From NCBI GenBank assembly GCA_963555705.1, contig OY743190.1, positions 15,507,491 through 15,571,490 on the forward strand: a stretch of DNA of 64,000 bases. The letters are read 5' to 3'. The stretch comes from Ligustrum vulgare. Its lineage: Eukaryota > Streptophyta > Magnoliopsida > Lamiales > Oleaceae. Shown in pieces: positions 38,556-50,699 of this stretch. The notes beneath the pieces were generated by a model. The model had not been told where the DNA came from and ran no database searches. It saw nothing but the letters and a program-made list of their open reading frames with translations. Position numbers and translations under genes: made by a program. The stretch's first letter is position 1. The number at the start of each line of letters is the position of its first letter.

Positions 38556-39725
38556 TTGTTCGACAGTTGCTTGAAGATTTGGAAATTACTCTTCTTTTGT
38601 TTGAACAAAAGAAAGGCGTCCTTCCAATATTTTCCAGCGATCATCATTTGTCATTTCCTTCAAGGAATGTGCAGAATTAGAATTGCCTGGATCCATTGCA
38701 ACTTTTTGACAAGTATCTTGCTTCCATCAAGTCCACACTTGAACAGTGGCCTTAGTGCATCAAAACCATCACCGAGTACAAGAAGAAATTTCTTTTGTTT
38801 TAATGATTTCCACATCATTGTACAGAATGTTCAAGTTCATTGTTGTTTTAGCATTGAAATCACGTGATACAAAAAGTCATATTCTTAAATTGTGGAAATG
38901 TTCCATTTCCTTGTCGTCATTATTGATGAATTGGAAAAGACCTGTTTTCCCAATTCCTGAAGTACCAACATTTGATATAACAGATGCGGTTGCTCCGTCG
39001 GCTACTCCTGATGTTGTTTTCAAGAGGTAGTTTCATTTCCTGCTTTTCAAATTGGTTTTCGCCAATATTTCTTTTTGCCAACTGTAAGTTGAATAATTCT
39101 GTTGCTGCCTTTGTCAAATCATCACGGATTCTTAGGTTGCTGAAGTTTGTAGAATAATACATTTCCTACTTACGCAAATATTTGATGTCGTCAAGCAAGT
39201 CTTCAAAAGTTTATTGGGAGCTACAGGACAGGTTCAAGGAGCTCCAAAGTTTGTAGCCAACGGTCCGAACTCATATTCAAGATGCAGAAGAACGACAATT
39301 TACCGATAAAGCATTTAGAATTTGGCTTTGTCAACTCAAACATGCAGCCAACAAAGTGAAGGACTTGTTTAGAACACTGCGCATTGAAGGAATCCAGAAC
39401 ATTTAGTTTATTGGTGGCTATCAGTTCTGGTGCCTGCTTCCACCATCGGGTAGAATTAACATTGACATCCGCATACGGATTAAAATCTCCTCCTTGATTT
39501 CATAAGTCTTTGGGATTACCGAGCAAAATACAAAGCAGTGTTTGAGATACAGCGTCATATGCATGTAACTTACAAGTAGGGCAGGTAAAATTGTATTTTT
39601 ATAGGCCTCCAAATTCGAAAGATTACTATTCTGAACGTATAACCACTCTATATCATCTGTCTTGGAGCACATGTGACCACCGAGAATTTTGAAGCCAAAG
39701 GAATACCTTCACATTTCCACATTAC
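38556..39725. repeat. monomer with 45-bp internal deletion
   Basis: The anchor-to-anchor distance drops to 1170 bp. The sequence jumps from GTTCATTG to TTGTTTTAGC near 38841, removing the stretch between two ATTG words. This fits a short-repeat (slippage or end-joining) deletion. It fuses shadow frames and creates a spurious 103-codon plus-strand ORF. Confidence 0.8.
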
Positions 39726-42700
39726 TTGTTCGACAGTCTCTTGAAGATTTGGAAATTACTCTTCTTTTGTTTGAACAAAAGAAAGGAGCCCTTCCAATAT
39801 TTTCCAGCGGTCATCATTTGTCATATCCTTCAAGGAATGTGCAGAATTAGAATTGCCTGGATCCATTGCAACTTTTTGACAAGTATCTTGCTTCCATCAA
39901 GTCCACACTTGAACAGTGGCCTTAGTGCATCAAAACCATCACCGAGTACAAGAAGATATTTCTTTTGTTTTAATGATTTCCACATAATTGTACAGAATGT
40001 TCAAGTTCATTGAATAACATTTATTTCCTGTTGATGACTAAATTACTGCTTTAATTGTTCTTTTAGCATTGAAATCACGTGATACAAAAAGTCATATTCT
40101 TAAATTGTGGAAATGTTCCATTTCCTTGTCGTCATCATTGATGAATTGGCAAAGACCTGTTTTCCCAATTCCTGAAGTACCAACATTTGATATAACAGAT
40201 GCGGTTGCTCCGTCGGCTACTCCTGATGTTGTTTTCAAGAGGTAGTTTCATTTCCTGCTTTTCAAATTGGTTTTCGCCAATATTTCTTTTTGCCAACTGT
40301 AAGTTGAATTCTTCTGTTGCTGCCTTTGTCAAATCATCAAGGATTCTTAGGTTGCTGAAGTTTGTAGAATAATACATTTCCTACTTACGCAAATATTTGA
40401 TGTCGTCAAGCAAGTCTTCAAAAGTTTATTGGGAGCTACATGACAGGTTCAAGGAGCTCCAAAGTTTGTAGCCAACGGTCCGAACTCATATTCAAGATGC
40501 AGAAGAACGACAATTTACCGATAAAGCATTTAGAATTTGGCTTTGTCAACTCAAACATGCAGCCGACAAAGTGAAGGACTTGTTTAGAACACTGCGCATT
40601 GAAGGAATCCAGAACATTTAGTTTATTGGTGACTATCAGTTCTAGTGCCTGCTTCCACCATCGGGTAGAATTAACATTGACATCCGCATACGGATTAAAA
40701 TCTCCTCCTTGATTTCATAATTCTTTGGGATTACCGAGCAAAATACAAAGCAGTGTTTGAGATACAGCGTCATATGCATGTAACTTACAAGTAGGCAGGT
40801 AAAATTGTATTTTTATAGGCCTCCAAATTCGAAAGATTACTATTCTGAACGTATAACCACTCTATATCATCTGTCTTGGAGCACATGTGACCACCGAGAA
40901 TTTTGAAGCCAAAGAAATACCTTCACATTTCCACATTACTTGTTCGACAGTCTCTTGAAGATTTGGAAATTACTCTTCTTTTGTTTGAACAAAAGAAAGG
41001 CGCCCTTCCAATATTTTCCAGCAGTCATCATTTGTCATATCCTTCAAGGAATGTGCAGAATTAGAATTGCCTGGATCCATTGCAACTTTTTGACAAGTAT
41101 CTTGCTTCTATCAAGTCCACACTTGAACAGTGGCCTTAGTGCATCAAAACCATCACCGAGTACAAGAAGATATTTCTTTTGTTTTAATGATTTCCACATA
41201 ATTGTACAGAATGTTCAAGTTCATTGAATAACATTTATTTCCTGTTGATGACTAAATTACTGCTTTAATTGTTCTTTTAGCATTGAAATCACGTGATACA
41301 AAAAGTCATATTCTTAAATTGTGGAAATGTTCCATTTCCTTGTCGTCATTATTGATGAATTGGCAAAGACCTGTTTTCCCAATTCCTGAAGTACCAACAT
41401 TTGATATAACAGATGCGGTTGCTCCGTCGGCTACTCCTGATGTTGTTTTCAAGAGGTAGTTTCATTTCCTGCTTTTCAAATTGGTTTTCGCCAATATTTC
41501 TTTTTGCCAACTGTAAGTTGAATTCTTCTGTTGCTGCCTTTGTCAAATCATCAAGGATTCTTAGGTTGCTGAAGTTTGTAGAATAATACATTTCCTACTT
41601 AATCAAATATTTGATGTCGTCAAGCAAGTCTTCAAAAGTTTATTGGGAGCTACATGACAGGTTCAAGGAGCTCCAAAGTTTGTAGCCAACGGTCCAAACT
41701 CATATTCAAGATGCAGAAGAACGACAATTTACCGATAAAGCATTTAGAATTTGGCTTTGTCAACTCAAACATGCAGCCGACAAAGTGAAGGACTTTTTTA
41801 GAACACTGCGCATTGAAGGAATCCAGAACATTTAGTTTATTGGTGGCTATCAGTTCTGGTGCCTGCTTCCACCATCGGGTAGAATTAACATTGACATCCG
41901 CATACGGATTAAAATCTCCTCCTTGATTTCATAATTCTTTGGGATTACCGAGCAAAATACAAAGCAGTGTTTGAGATACAGCGTCATATGCATGTAACTT
42001 ACAAGTAGGGCAGGTAAAATTGTATTTTTATAAGCCTCCAAATTCCAAAGATTACTATTCTGAACGTATAACCACTCTATATCATCTGTCTTGGAGCACA
42101 TGTGACCACCGAGAATTTTGAAGCCAAAGGAATACCTTCACATTTCCACATTACTTGTTCGACAGTTGCTTGAAGATTTGGAAATTACTCTTCTTTTGTT
42201 TGAACAAAAGAAAGGCGTCCTTCCAATATTTTCCAGCGGTCATCATTTGTCATATCCTTCAAGGAATGTGCAGAATTAGAATTGCCTGGATCCATTGCAA
42301 CTTTTTGACAAGTATCTTGCTTCCATCAAGTCCACACTTGAACAGTGGCCTTAGTGCATCAAAACCATCACCGAGTACAAGAAGATATTTCTTTTGTTTT
42401 AATGATTTCCACATAATTGTACAGAATGTTCAAGTTCATTGAATAACATTTATTTCCTGTTGATGACTAAATTTCTGCTTTAATTGTTCTTTTAGCATTG
42501 ATATCACGTGATACAAAAAGTCATATTCATAAATTGTGGAAATGTTCCATTTCCTTGTCGTCATTATTGATGAATTGGCAAAGACCTGTTTTCCCAATTC
42601 CTGAAGTACCAACATTTTATATAACAGATGCGGTTGCTCCGTCGGCTACTCCTGATGTTGTTTTCAAGAGGTAGTTTCATTTCCTGCTTTACAAATTGGT

Positions 42701-42816
42701 TTTCGCAAATATTTCTTTTTGCCAACTGTAAGTTGAATTATTCTGTTGCTGCCTTTTTCAAATCATCACGGATTCTTAGGTTGCTGAAGTTTGTAGAATA
42801 ATACATTTCCTACTTA

Positions 42817-42830
42817 ATCAAATATTTGAT
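42817..42830. repeat. extended 14-bp junction palindrome
   Basis: Where the spacer reads CTTAATCAAATATTTGATG instead of CTTACGCAAATATTTGATG, the palindrome grows to ATCAAATATTTGAT. The same variant is seen near 38003, 41602, 44035, 62552 and 63767; a related form (TAATAAAATATTTG) occurs near 60123. Confidence 0.75.
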
Positions 42831-43050
42831 GTCGTCAAGCAAGTCTTCAAAAGTTTATTGGGAGCTACATGACAGGTTCAAGGAGCTCCAAAGTTTGTAT
42901 CCAACGGTCCAAACTCATATTCAAGATGCAGAAGAACGACAATTTACCGATAAAGCATTTAGAATTTGGCTTTGTCAACTCAAACATGCAGCCGACAAAG
43001 TGAAGGACTTGTTTAGAACACTGCGCATTGAAGGAATCCAGAACATTTAG
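42829..43050 (+). pseudogene. Rx_N fragment, open frame (after monomer 32)
   Basis: The leftmost copy in which the codon after LQSL is TAT, giving LQSLYPTVQ, so the Rx_N piece reads through about 73 codons from ATG to TAG. It has the DAEERQ and LKHAADKVKDL signatures. It is still only a domain fragment with no NB-ARC in the same orientation, so it is not a functional gene. Confidence 0.7.
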
Positions 43051-44043
43051 TTTATTGGTGACTATCAGTTCTGGTGCCTGCTTCCACCATCGGGTAGAAT
43101 TAACATTGACATCCGCATACGGATTAAAATCTCCTCCTTGATTTCATAATTCTTTGGGATTACCGAGCAAAATACAAAGCAGTGTTTGAGATACAGCGTC
43201 ATATGCATGTAACTTACTAGTAGGCAGGTAAAATTGTATTTTTATAGGCCTCCAAATTCGAAAGATTACTATTCTGAACGTATAACCACTCTATATCATC
43301 TGTCTTGGAGCACATGTGACCACCTAGAATTTTGAAGCCAAAGGAATACCTTCACATTTCCACATTACTTGTTCGACAGTTGCTTGAAGATTTGGAAATT
43401 ACTCTTCTTTTGTTTGAACAAAAGAAAGGCGCCCTTCCAATATTTTCCAGCGGTCATCATTTGTCATATCCTTCAAGGAATATGCAGAATTAGAATTGCC
43501 TGGATCCATTGCAACTTTTTGACAAGTATCTTGCTTCCATCAAGTCCACACTTGAACAGTGGCCTTAGTGCATCAAAACCATCACCGAGTACAAGAAGAT
43601 ATTTCTTTTGTTTTAATGATTTCCACATAATTGTACAGAATGTTCAAGTTCATTGAATAACATTTATTTCCTGTTGATGACTAAATTACTGCTTTAATTG
43701 TTCTTTTAGCATTGAAATCACGTGATACAAAAAGTCATATTCTTAAATTTTGGAAATGTTCCATTTCCTTGTCGTCATTATTGATGAATTGGCAAAGACC
43801 TGTTTTCCCAATTCCTGAAGTACCAACATTTGATATAACAGATGCGGTTGCTCCGTCGGCTACTCCTGATGTTGTTTTCAAGAGGTAGTTTCATTTCCTG
43901 CTTTTCAAATTGGTTTTCGCCAATATTTCTTTTTGCCAACTGTAAGTTGAATTCTTCTGTTGCTGCCTTTGTCAAATCATCAAGGATTCTTAGGTTGCTA
44001 AAGTTTGTAGAATAATACATTTTCCTACTTAATCAAATATTTG

Positions 44044-44265
44044 ATGTCGTCAAGCAAGTCTTCAAAAGTTTATTGGGAGCTACATGACAGGTTCAAGGAG
44101 CTCCAAAGTTTGTATCCAACGGTCCAAACTCATATTCAAGATGCAGAAGAACGACAATTTACCGATAAAGCATTTAGAATTTGGCTTTGTCAACTCAAAC
44201 ATGCAGCCGACAAAGTGAAGGACTTGTTTAGAACACTGCGCATTGAAGGAATCCAGAACATTTAG
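44044..44265 (+). pseudogene. Rx_N fragment, open frame (after monomer 33)
   Basis: Same encoded residues as the copy at 42829. The upstream spacer carries the extended palindrome and one extra T (ACATTTTCCTAC), which contributes to the 1216-bp spacing here. Confidence 0.7.
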
Positions 44266-45258
44266 TTTATTGGTGACTATTAGTTCTGGTGCCTGCTTCC
44301 ACCATCGGGTAGAATTAACATTGACATCCGCATACGGATTAAAATCTCCTCCTTGATTTCATAATTCTTTGGGATTACCGAGCAAAATACAAAGCAGTGT
44401 TTGAGATACAGCGTCATATGCATGTAACTTACAAGTAGGGCAGGTAAAATTGTATTTTTATAAGCCCCCAAATTCGAAAGATTACTATTCTGAACGTATA
44501 ACCACTCTATATCATCTGTCTTGGAGCACATGTGACCACCGAGAATTTTGAAGCCAAAGGAATACCTTCACATTTCCACATTACTTGTTCGACAGTTGCT
44601 TGAAGATTTGGAAATTACTCTTCTTTTGTTTGAACAAAAGAAAGGCGCCCTTCCAATATTTTCCAGCGGTCATCATTTGTCATATCCTTCAAGGAATGTG
44701 CAGAATTAGAATTGCCTGGAGCCATTGCAATTTTTTGACAAGTATCTTGCTTCCATCAAGTCCACACTTGAACAGTGGCCTTAGTGCATCAAAACCATCA
44801 ACGAGTACAAGAAGATATTTTTTTTGTTTTAATGATTTCCACATCATTGTACAGAATGTTCAAGTTCATTGAATAACATTTATTTCCTGTTGATGACTAA
44901 ATTACTGCTTTAATTGTTCTTTTAGCATTGAAATCACGTGATACAAAAAGTCATATTCTTAAATTGCGGAAATGTTCCATTTCCTTGTCGTCATTATTGA
45001 TGAATTGGCAAAGACCTGTTTTCCCAATTCCTGAAGTACCAACATTTGATATAACAGATGCGGTTGCTCCGTCGGCTACTCCTGATGTTGTTTTCAAGAG
45101 GTAGTTTCATTTCCTGCTTTTCAAATTGGTTTTCGCCAATATTTCTTTTTGCCAACTGTAAGTTGAATTATTCTGTTGCTGCCTTTGTCAAATCATCACG
45201 GATTTTTAGGTTGCTGAAGTTTGTAGAATAATACATTTCCTACTTACGCAAATATTTG

Positions 45259-45480
45259 ATGTCGTCAAGCAAGTCTTCAAAAGTTTATTGGGAGCTACAT
45301 GACAGGTTCAAGGAGCTCCAAAGTTTGTATCCAACGGTCCAAACTCATATTGAAGATGCAGAAGAACGACAATTTACCGATAAAGCATTTAGAATTTGGC
45401 TTTGTCAACTCAAACATGCAGCCGACAAAGTGAAGGACTTGTTTAGAACACTGCGCATTGAAGAAATCCAGAACATTTAG
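45259..45480 (+). pseudogene. Rx_N fragment, open frame (after monomer 34)
   Basis: It differs by two substitutions in the encoded fragment: HIEDAEERQ in place of HIQDAEERQ, and RIEEIQNI in place of RIEGIQNI. The Glu in HIEDAEE is closer to the family consensus (LEDAEEKQ). Confidence 0.7.
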
Positions 45481-47685
45481 TTTATTGGTGGCTATCAGTT
45501 CTGGTGCCTGCTTCCACCATCGGGTAGAATTAACATTGACATCCGCATGCGGATTAAAATCTCCTCCTCGATTTCATAATTCTTTGGGATTACCGAGCAA
45601 AATACAAAGCAGTGTTTGAGATACAGCGTCATATGCATGTAACTTACAAGTAGGCAGGTAAAATTGTATTTTTATAAGCTTCCAAATTCCAAAGATTACT
45701 ATTCTGAATGTATAACCACTCTATATCATCTGTCTTGGAGCACATGTGACCACCGAGAATTTTGAAGCCAAAGGAATACCTTCACATTTCCACATTACTT
45801 GTTCGACAGTTGCTTGAAGATTTGGAAATTACTCTTCTTTTGTTTGAACAAAAGAAAGGCGTCCTTCCAATATTTTCCAGCGGTCATCATTTGTCATATC
45901 CTTCAAGGAATGTGCAGAATTAGAATTTCCTGGATCCATTGCAACTTTTTGACAAGTATCTTGCTTCCATCAAGTCCACACTTGAACAGTGGCCTTAGTG
46001 CATCAAAACCATCACCGAGTACAAGAAGATATTTCTTTTGTTTTAATGATTTCCACATCATTGTTCAGAATGTTCAAGTTCATTGAATTACATTTATTTC
46101 CTGTTGATGACTAAATTAATGCTTTAATTGTTCTTTTAGCATTGAAATCACGTGATACAAAAAGTCATATTCTTAAATTGTGGAAATGTTCCATTTCCTT
46201 GTCGTCATTATTGATGAATTGGAAAAGACCTGTTATCCCAATTCCTGAAGTACCAACATTTGATATAACAGATGCGGTTGCTCCGTCGGCTACTCCTGAT
46301 GTTGTTTTCAAGAGGTAGTTTCATTTCCGGCTTTTCAAATTGGTTTTCGCCAATATTTCTTTTTTCCAACTGTAAGTTGAATTATTCTGTTGCTGCCTTT
46401 GTCAAATCATCACGGATTCTTAGGTTGCTGAAGTTTGTAGAATAATACATTTCCTACTTACGCAAATATTTGATGTCGTCAAGCAAGTCTTCAAAAGTTT
46501 ATTGGGAGCTACATTACAGGTTCAAGGAGCTCCAAAGTTTGTAGCCAACGGTCCAAACTCATATTCAAGATGCAGAAGAACGACAATTTACCGATAAAGC
46601 ATTTAGAATTTGGCTTTGTCAACTCAAACATGCAGCCGACAAAGTGAAGGACTTGTTTAGAACACTGCGCATTGAAGGAATCCAGAACATTTAGTTTATT
46701 GGTGGCTATCAGTTCTGGTGCCTGCTTCCACCATCGGGTAGAATTAACATTGACATCCGCATACGGATTAAAATCTCCTCCTTGATTTCATAATTCTTTG
46801 GGATTACCGAGCAAAATACAAAGCAGTGTTTGAGATACAGCGTCATATGCATGTAACTTACTAGTAGGCAGGTAAAATTGTGTTTTAATAGGCCTCCAAA
46901 TTCGAAAGATTACTATTCTGAACGTATAACCACTCTATATCATCTGTCTTGGAGCACATGTGACCACCGAGAATTTTGAAGCCAAAGGAATACCTTCACA
47001 TTTCCACATTACTTGTTCGACAGTTGCTTGAAGATTTGGAAATTACTCTTCTTTTGTTTGAACAAAAGAAAGGCGCCCTTCCAATATTTTCCAGCGGTCA
47101 TCATTTGTCATATCCTTCAAGGAATGTGCAGAATTAGAATTGCCTGGATCCATTGCAACTTTTTGACAAGTATCTTGCTTCCATCAAGTCCACACTTGAA
47201 CAGTGGCCTTAGTGCATCAAAACCATCACCGAGTACAAGAAGATATTTCTTTTGTTTTAATGATTTCCACATCATTGTTCAGAATGTTCAAGTTCATTGA
47301 ATTACATTTATTTCCTGTTGATGACTAAATTAATGCTTTAATTGTTCTTTTAGCATTGAAATCACGTGATACAAAAAGTCATATTCTTAAATTGTGGAAA
47401 TGTTCCATTTCCTTGTCGTCATTATTGATGAATTGGAAAAGACCTGTTTTCCCAATTCCTGAAGTACCAACATTTGATATAACAGATGCGGTTGCTCCGT
47501 CGGCTACTCCTGATGTTGTTTTCAAGAGGTAGTTTCATTTCCGGCTTTTCAAATTGGTTTTCGCCAATATTTCTTTTTGCCAACTGTAAGTTGAATTATT
47601 CTGTTGCTGCCTTTGTCAAATCATCACGGATTCTTAGGTTGCTGAAGTTTGTAGAATAATACATTTCCTACTTACGCAAATATTT

Positions 47686-47690
47686 GATGT
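47686..47690. repeat. target-site duplication GATGT, left
   Basis: GATGT directly precedes the TGTGACGACC end of the inserted retrotransposon. Uninterrupted monomers contain this word once at the same place. Confidence 0.95.
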
Positions 47691-49000
47691 TGTGACGACC
47701 CGAATTCTCGACCATTCGAGTGCCACTAAAAGTGACTCATATCATATTATCGAGACTTAAATAGTAATGTAAAATTATTCAAAAGAATAAATTAGAATCC
47801 CATAATTTTATTTGTGAATAAAAATAGAACATAATTTTCTTACATAAAGTTCAACATAATTATCTCATCAATCTTAACCACTTTTGCCACTTCCATGTTG
47901 ACCGCCTCGAATTTCTCTTACTTGTGGATTTTGTCAAGAGATTGGAAATAAGTGTATATGTGTAGAGTTGTGTGTAAAAGAGATGGGTTTAAATAGATGT
48001 ATAAAGTTGGCATATTGTAAACATAATCATTCAATTCTATTAATTTTAACACATCCTTTTCTTAAAGTAAAGCACCATTCATATAATTTTCCATATTTAT
48101 ACAAATAATATGCTCTTCATGATTATATATAATGGAGTCTTATCAATCATTCATATACTTTTCCATATTTATACAAATATTATGCTCTTCATGATTATAT
48201 ATAATGGAGTCTTATCAATCATTCATATACTTTTCCATATTTATACAAATATTATGCTCTTCATGATTATATATAATGGAGTATATAAATCATTCATATA
48301 CTTTTCCATATTTATACAAATATTATGCTCTTCATGATTACATATAATGGAGTATATAAATCATTCATATACTTTTCCATATTTATACAAATATTATGCT
48401 CTTCATGATTATATATAATGGAGTATATAAATCATTCATATACTTTTCCATATTTATACAAATATTATGCTCTTCATGATTACATATAATGGAGTCTTAT
48501 CAATCATTCATATACTTTTCCATATTTATACAAATATTATGCTTTTCATGATTATATATAATGGAGTATATAAATCATTCATATACTTTTCCATATTTAT
48601 ACAAATATTATGCTCTTCATGATTATATATAATGGAGTATATAAATCATTCATATACTTTTCCATATTTATACAAATATTATGCTCTTCATGATTACATA
48701 TAATGAAACCTCCCATGCTTGCATATATTTTCTTAATTTCAATAATAAAAATAATTTTTGTATAAATAAATATTGGGATAACATTGAATTAAGTACTTGG
48801 ACTTAATATACTTTAAATCAAGAGAATGGAGATATTTTTAGAAATTCGGAATTTAATTTAAAATCGAACGATCTCGATTATTTCTTGACTTGGCTATACG
48901 AATACGTCACGGCGTTACTTAATAAAAATGGGTGAAATAGTAGCGACACGATTTTCTATTAAAATAATTATTAATCGCGTAAAAATTCTTGGTCGCTACA
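47691..49000 (-). mobile_element. left LTR (3' LTR in element orientation), 1310 bp
   Basis: Begins TGTGACGACC and ends GGTCGCTACA. It holds nine copies of a minisatellite of about 71 bp. Compared with the other LTR it lacks one 116-bp segment; otherwise I noticed only a few substitutions, which points to a young insertion. Confidence 0.93.
48077..48705. repeat. 71-73-bp minisatellite, nine copies, left LTR
   Basis: Units contain TTTCCATATTTATACAAATA and GCTCTTCATGATTA. Units ending GGAGTCTTATCAATC alternate with units ending GGAGTATATAAATC. The 75-codon plus-strand frame across it is a by-product of the repeat length and has no coding look. Confidence 0.92.
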
Positions 49001-49018
49001 AACTTACCCCCTTAAAAT
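49001..49018 (-). other. polypurine tract of the inserted element
   Basis: On the minus strand this reads TTTTAAGGGGGTAAGTT, directly before the LTR. It is preceded by the same AATTTCGAGGACGAAATT signature seen at 1140-1158 in the left element. Confidence 0.8.
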
Positions 49019-49068
49019 AATTTCGTCCTCGAAATTAAACTTACTTGATCTTATGATTTCTGAACACT

Positions 49069-49193
49069 TAATCAGAATCTCTTCTCTTCTTTCTCTTAGT
49101 AATCTCATTGCTACTATATTTAACCCACTGGACTTTGACTAAATGCATATCTTTGTTTTTCTTAAAAACATGGACTTTTCTATCAATAATAGA
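49069..49193 (-). pseudogene. decayed chromovirus polyprotein tail (chromodomain region)
   Basis: The minus strand reads SIIDRKVHVFKKNKDMHLVK, then VQWVKYSSNEIT, then KRKKRRDSD and a stop. This lines up with the chromovirus pattern ILDRKE-VLR-K-IPLVKVLWRNHSVEEATWERE. The Trp and acidic residues of the final segment are lost. Weaker resemblance may continue upstream to about 49290. It shows that the element descends from a full chromovirus. Confidence 0.6.
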
Positions 49194-49976
49194 CATATGT
49201 GTCTACTCATAAATTCTGACTCAAAAGGAAAATTCCCAATCGTATGTGATATTTCATCATGTCTTGTAGTACTCATGTAACCTGTCACTTATCATCGTAT
49301 CATGTGACCTCAAATATTCGTATTAATATCTCTAAAATTTCAATAAATCTTTACTAACATATCATACCATAATAATTAGTCATTTCTTCTTATCACCAAA
49401 TATCCCAAAGTAAATAAAATGGTTACCTGAATATTCTCTATGTAATATACCCAAACATGTTATTCACATATCAACATAATCATCAGTTTATCTTTCCAAT
49501 ATTTTTAACCCAAAATTTCTGCAAAATTCAATAAACAAATATCTCCCAAATAATTAAAATTCTTAACTCAAATATCATAACATTTCCCGTAAGGTATTCC
49601 TTTCACTTGCACAAACTTATTAATCCTGATTCAATACAGTCCTTATTTCACTTTCACGTATCCCCGTATTATTTCTATACCTTGATTATTATATCAAAAT
49701 ATCAGTACCCAAAAATCCAAGAAAATATTCCATATCTCAAATCCCGTCATCATCAAATCTTCCTTTTATCAAGAAAGTAAACGGCGCATAAACCCTTGTT
49801 CCCTCTTTTCCATTATTCTATTCCGCGCTTTCTTGCTGGAATCAATATCACGCGGATTCCCTCCGATCCTTAATGCTTTTAAATAGTTCATGCTGGGAAG
49901 AGGTTAGATCCATCAAAAACATGGATATCATTCTTACAAACATTCGCAAGTATTATTCCAGTCTTCCAATGAATGA
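49194..49976. other. AT-rich interior, nothing recognised
   Basis: Apart from possible polyprotein decay up to about 49290 (minus), no motif or open frame is recognisable. The left limit of the captured LOG-like segment lies somewhere in its right part: a GC-richer patch from about 49780 may belong to it. Confidence 0.4.
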
Positions 49977-50363
49977 TCTGAGGAAAATTTATCGAATAAG
50001 ACTCGAAAGATTGAGGTTGCTGATGGCTTTATAGCCCTGCCCGGAGGTTTTGGTACCTTAGAAGAAATCTTTAACATTACCTCGTGGGCTCAACTAGATC
50101 TCCATACTAAGCCTATTGGGCTTCTGAATGTTAACAATTTCTTTGATGGTTTGTTAACCTTTCTTGATTATGCTGTGGAACAGGGATTCATCTCTCCATT
50201 TTCCAGAAGGCTCCTTATTTCTGCTCCTACTATTGATGAACTACTGGATAAGCTGCAGTCATATATCTCAATACAAGATCCAGCAGGGGTTAAGATAGAT
50301 TGGTCGCAAGGAAGGGGAATCAAGCGAAAATGGAGTCCGGTTAATGTAAACTTAACTTTATGA
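49977..50363 (+). pseudogene. LOG-like cytokinin phosphoribohydrolase fragment captured by the element
   Basis: LOG enzymes release active cytokinin bases from riboside 5'-monophosphates. The frame from 49977 to the stop at 50363 is open. From about 50004 it reads RKIEVADGFIALPGGFGTLE, then EIFNITSWAQLDLHTKPIGL, LNVNNFFDGLLTFLDYAVEQ, GFISPFSRRLLISAPTIDEL and a tail ending KRKWSPVNVNLTL. The PGGxGTxxE active-site signature and the preceding Arg are kept. The N-terminal half, with the first Rossmann strands, is absent, so this is a C-terminal fragment without a proper start. No introns are visible, consistent with a spliced copy or a single exon. It lies antisense to the retrotransposon's own transcription. 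Its lack of stops suggests recent capture. Confidence 0.85.
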
Positions 50364-50699
50364 ATCTTAGAATAGGTGGGGGTAGAGTACGGAGTATTCT
50401 TACTCTCGAGACACCCCTCTAATTTCCTAGAATTTCCTTAATGTTTAAATCTTGTGTGTACCTCAAAGGTTCCAGGTGGTAGATTACGGAGTATTCTTAC
50501 TCTCGAAACACACCTTTTTGAAGGTTTCTTTATTTCCTCAAAAGGTCAGAGGTGGTAGGATACGGCTACTCCGGAAACACATCTCTCAATTTGAGGAATT
50601 TCCCATGTTGCTTTCTTTTGCTTTTGCGTGTTTCATGTATTTCTTTTCCAGTGTGACTCTTTGTATGTTCTCCTTATGAGAAAATAATAAAATCTCTGC
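50364..50699 (+). other. 3'-flank of the LOG-like fragment with polyadenylation-like signal
   Basis: Sequence after the LOG stop contains three hairpin repeats and AATAATAAAATC near 50685, resembling a plant poly(A) signal. No poly(A) tail follows, so it does not prove retroposition. The plus-strand frame at 50452-50679 has no recognisable product. Confidence 0.45.
50374..50584 (+). repeat. three spaced hairpin repeats
   Basis: Units at 50374-50418, 50474-50515 and 50550-50584 share AGGTGG, TACGGAGTATTCTTACTC and CACNCCT. In the first two, GAGTA-TTCT-TACTC forms an inner stem and AGGTG/CACCT-like ends an outer stem. The third has decayed. Each is followed by an AATTTCCT- or TATTTCCT-like word. 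Confidence 0.7.

Larger units (their letters stand above)
4255..47690. repeat. NLR-derived satellite array, left block (36 copies)
   Basis: Head-to-tail repeats of 1213-1216 bp. Using the landmark TTGTTCGACAG as phase anchor, copies lie at 4556, 5770, 6984, 8198, 9411, 10624, 11838, 13052, 14266, 15480, 16694, 17909, 19124, 20339, 21553, 22767, 23981, 25196, 26410, 27625, 28839, 30054, 31269, 32484, 33698, 34913, 36127, 37341, 38556, 39726, 40940, 42155, 43369, 44585, 45799 and 47013. Relative to the anchor, the minus-strand NB-ARC remnant runs from about -305 to +651, and the next plus-strand Rx_N piece starts at about +674. Neighbouring copies differ at only a few positions. The block is cut on the left by an LTR and on the right by a second retrotransposon. 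Confidence 0.97.

Noticed and set aside
42829..43050. Functional small Rx_N-only resistance protein
   Set aside because: The frame lacks the usual domain start and end, no promoter is visible, and most copies carry a stop. Without expression data it is best read as a fragment.
48110..48337. 75-codon ORFs in both LTRs (also 53174-53401)
   Set aside because: They are read through an AT-rich minisatellite and only exist while unit length is a multiple of three.
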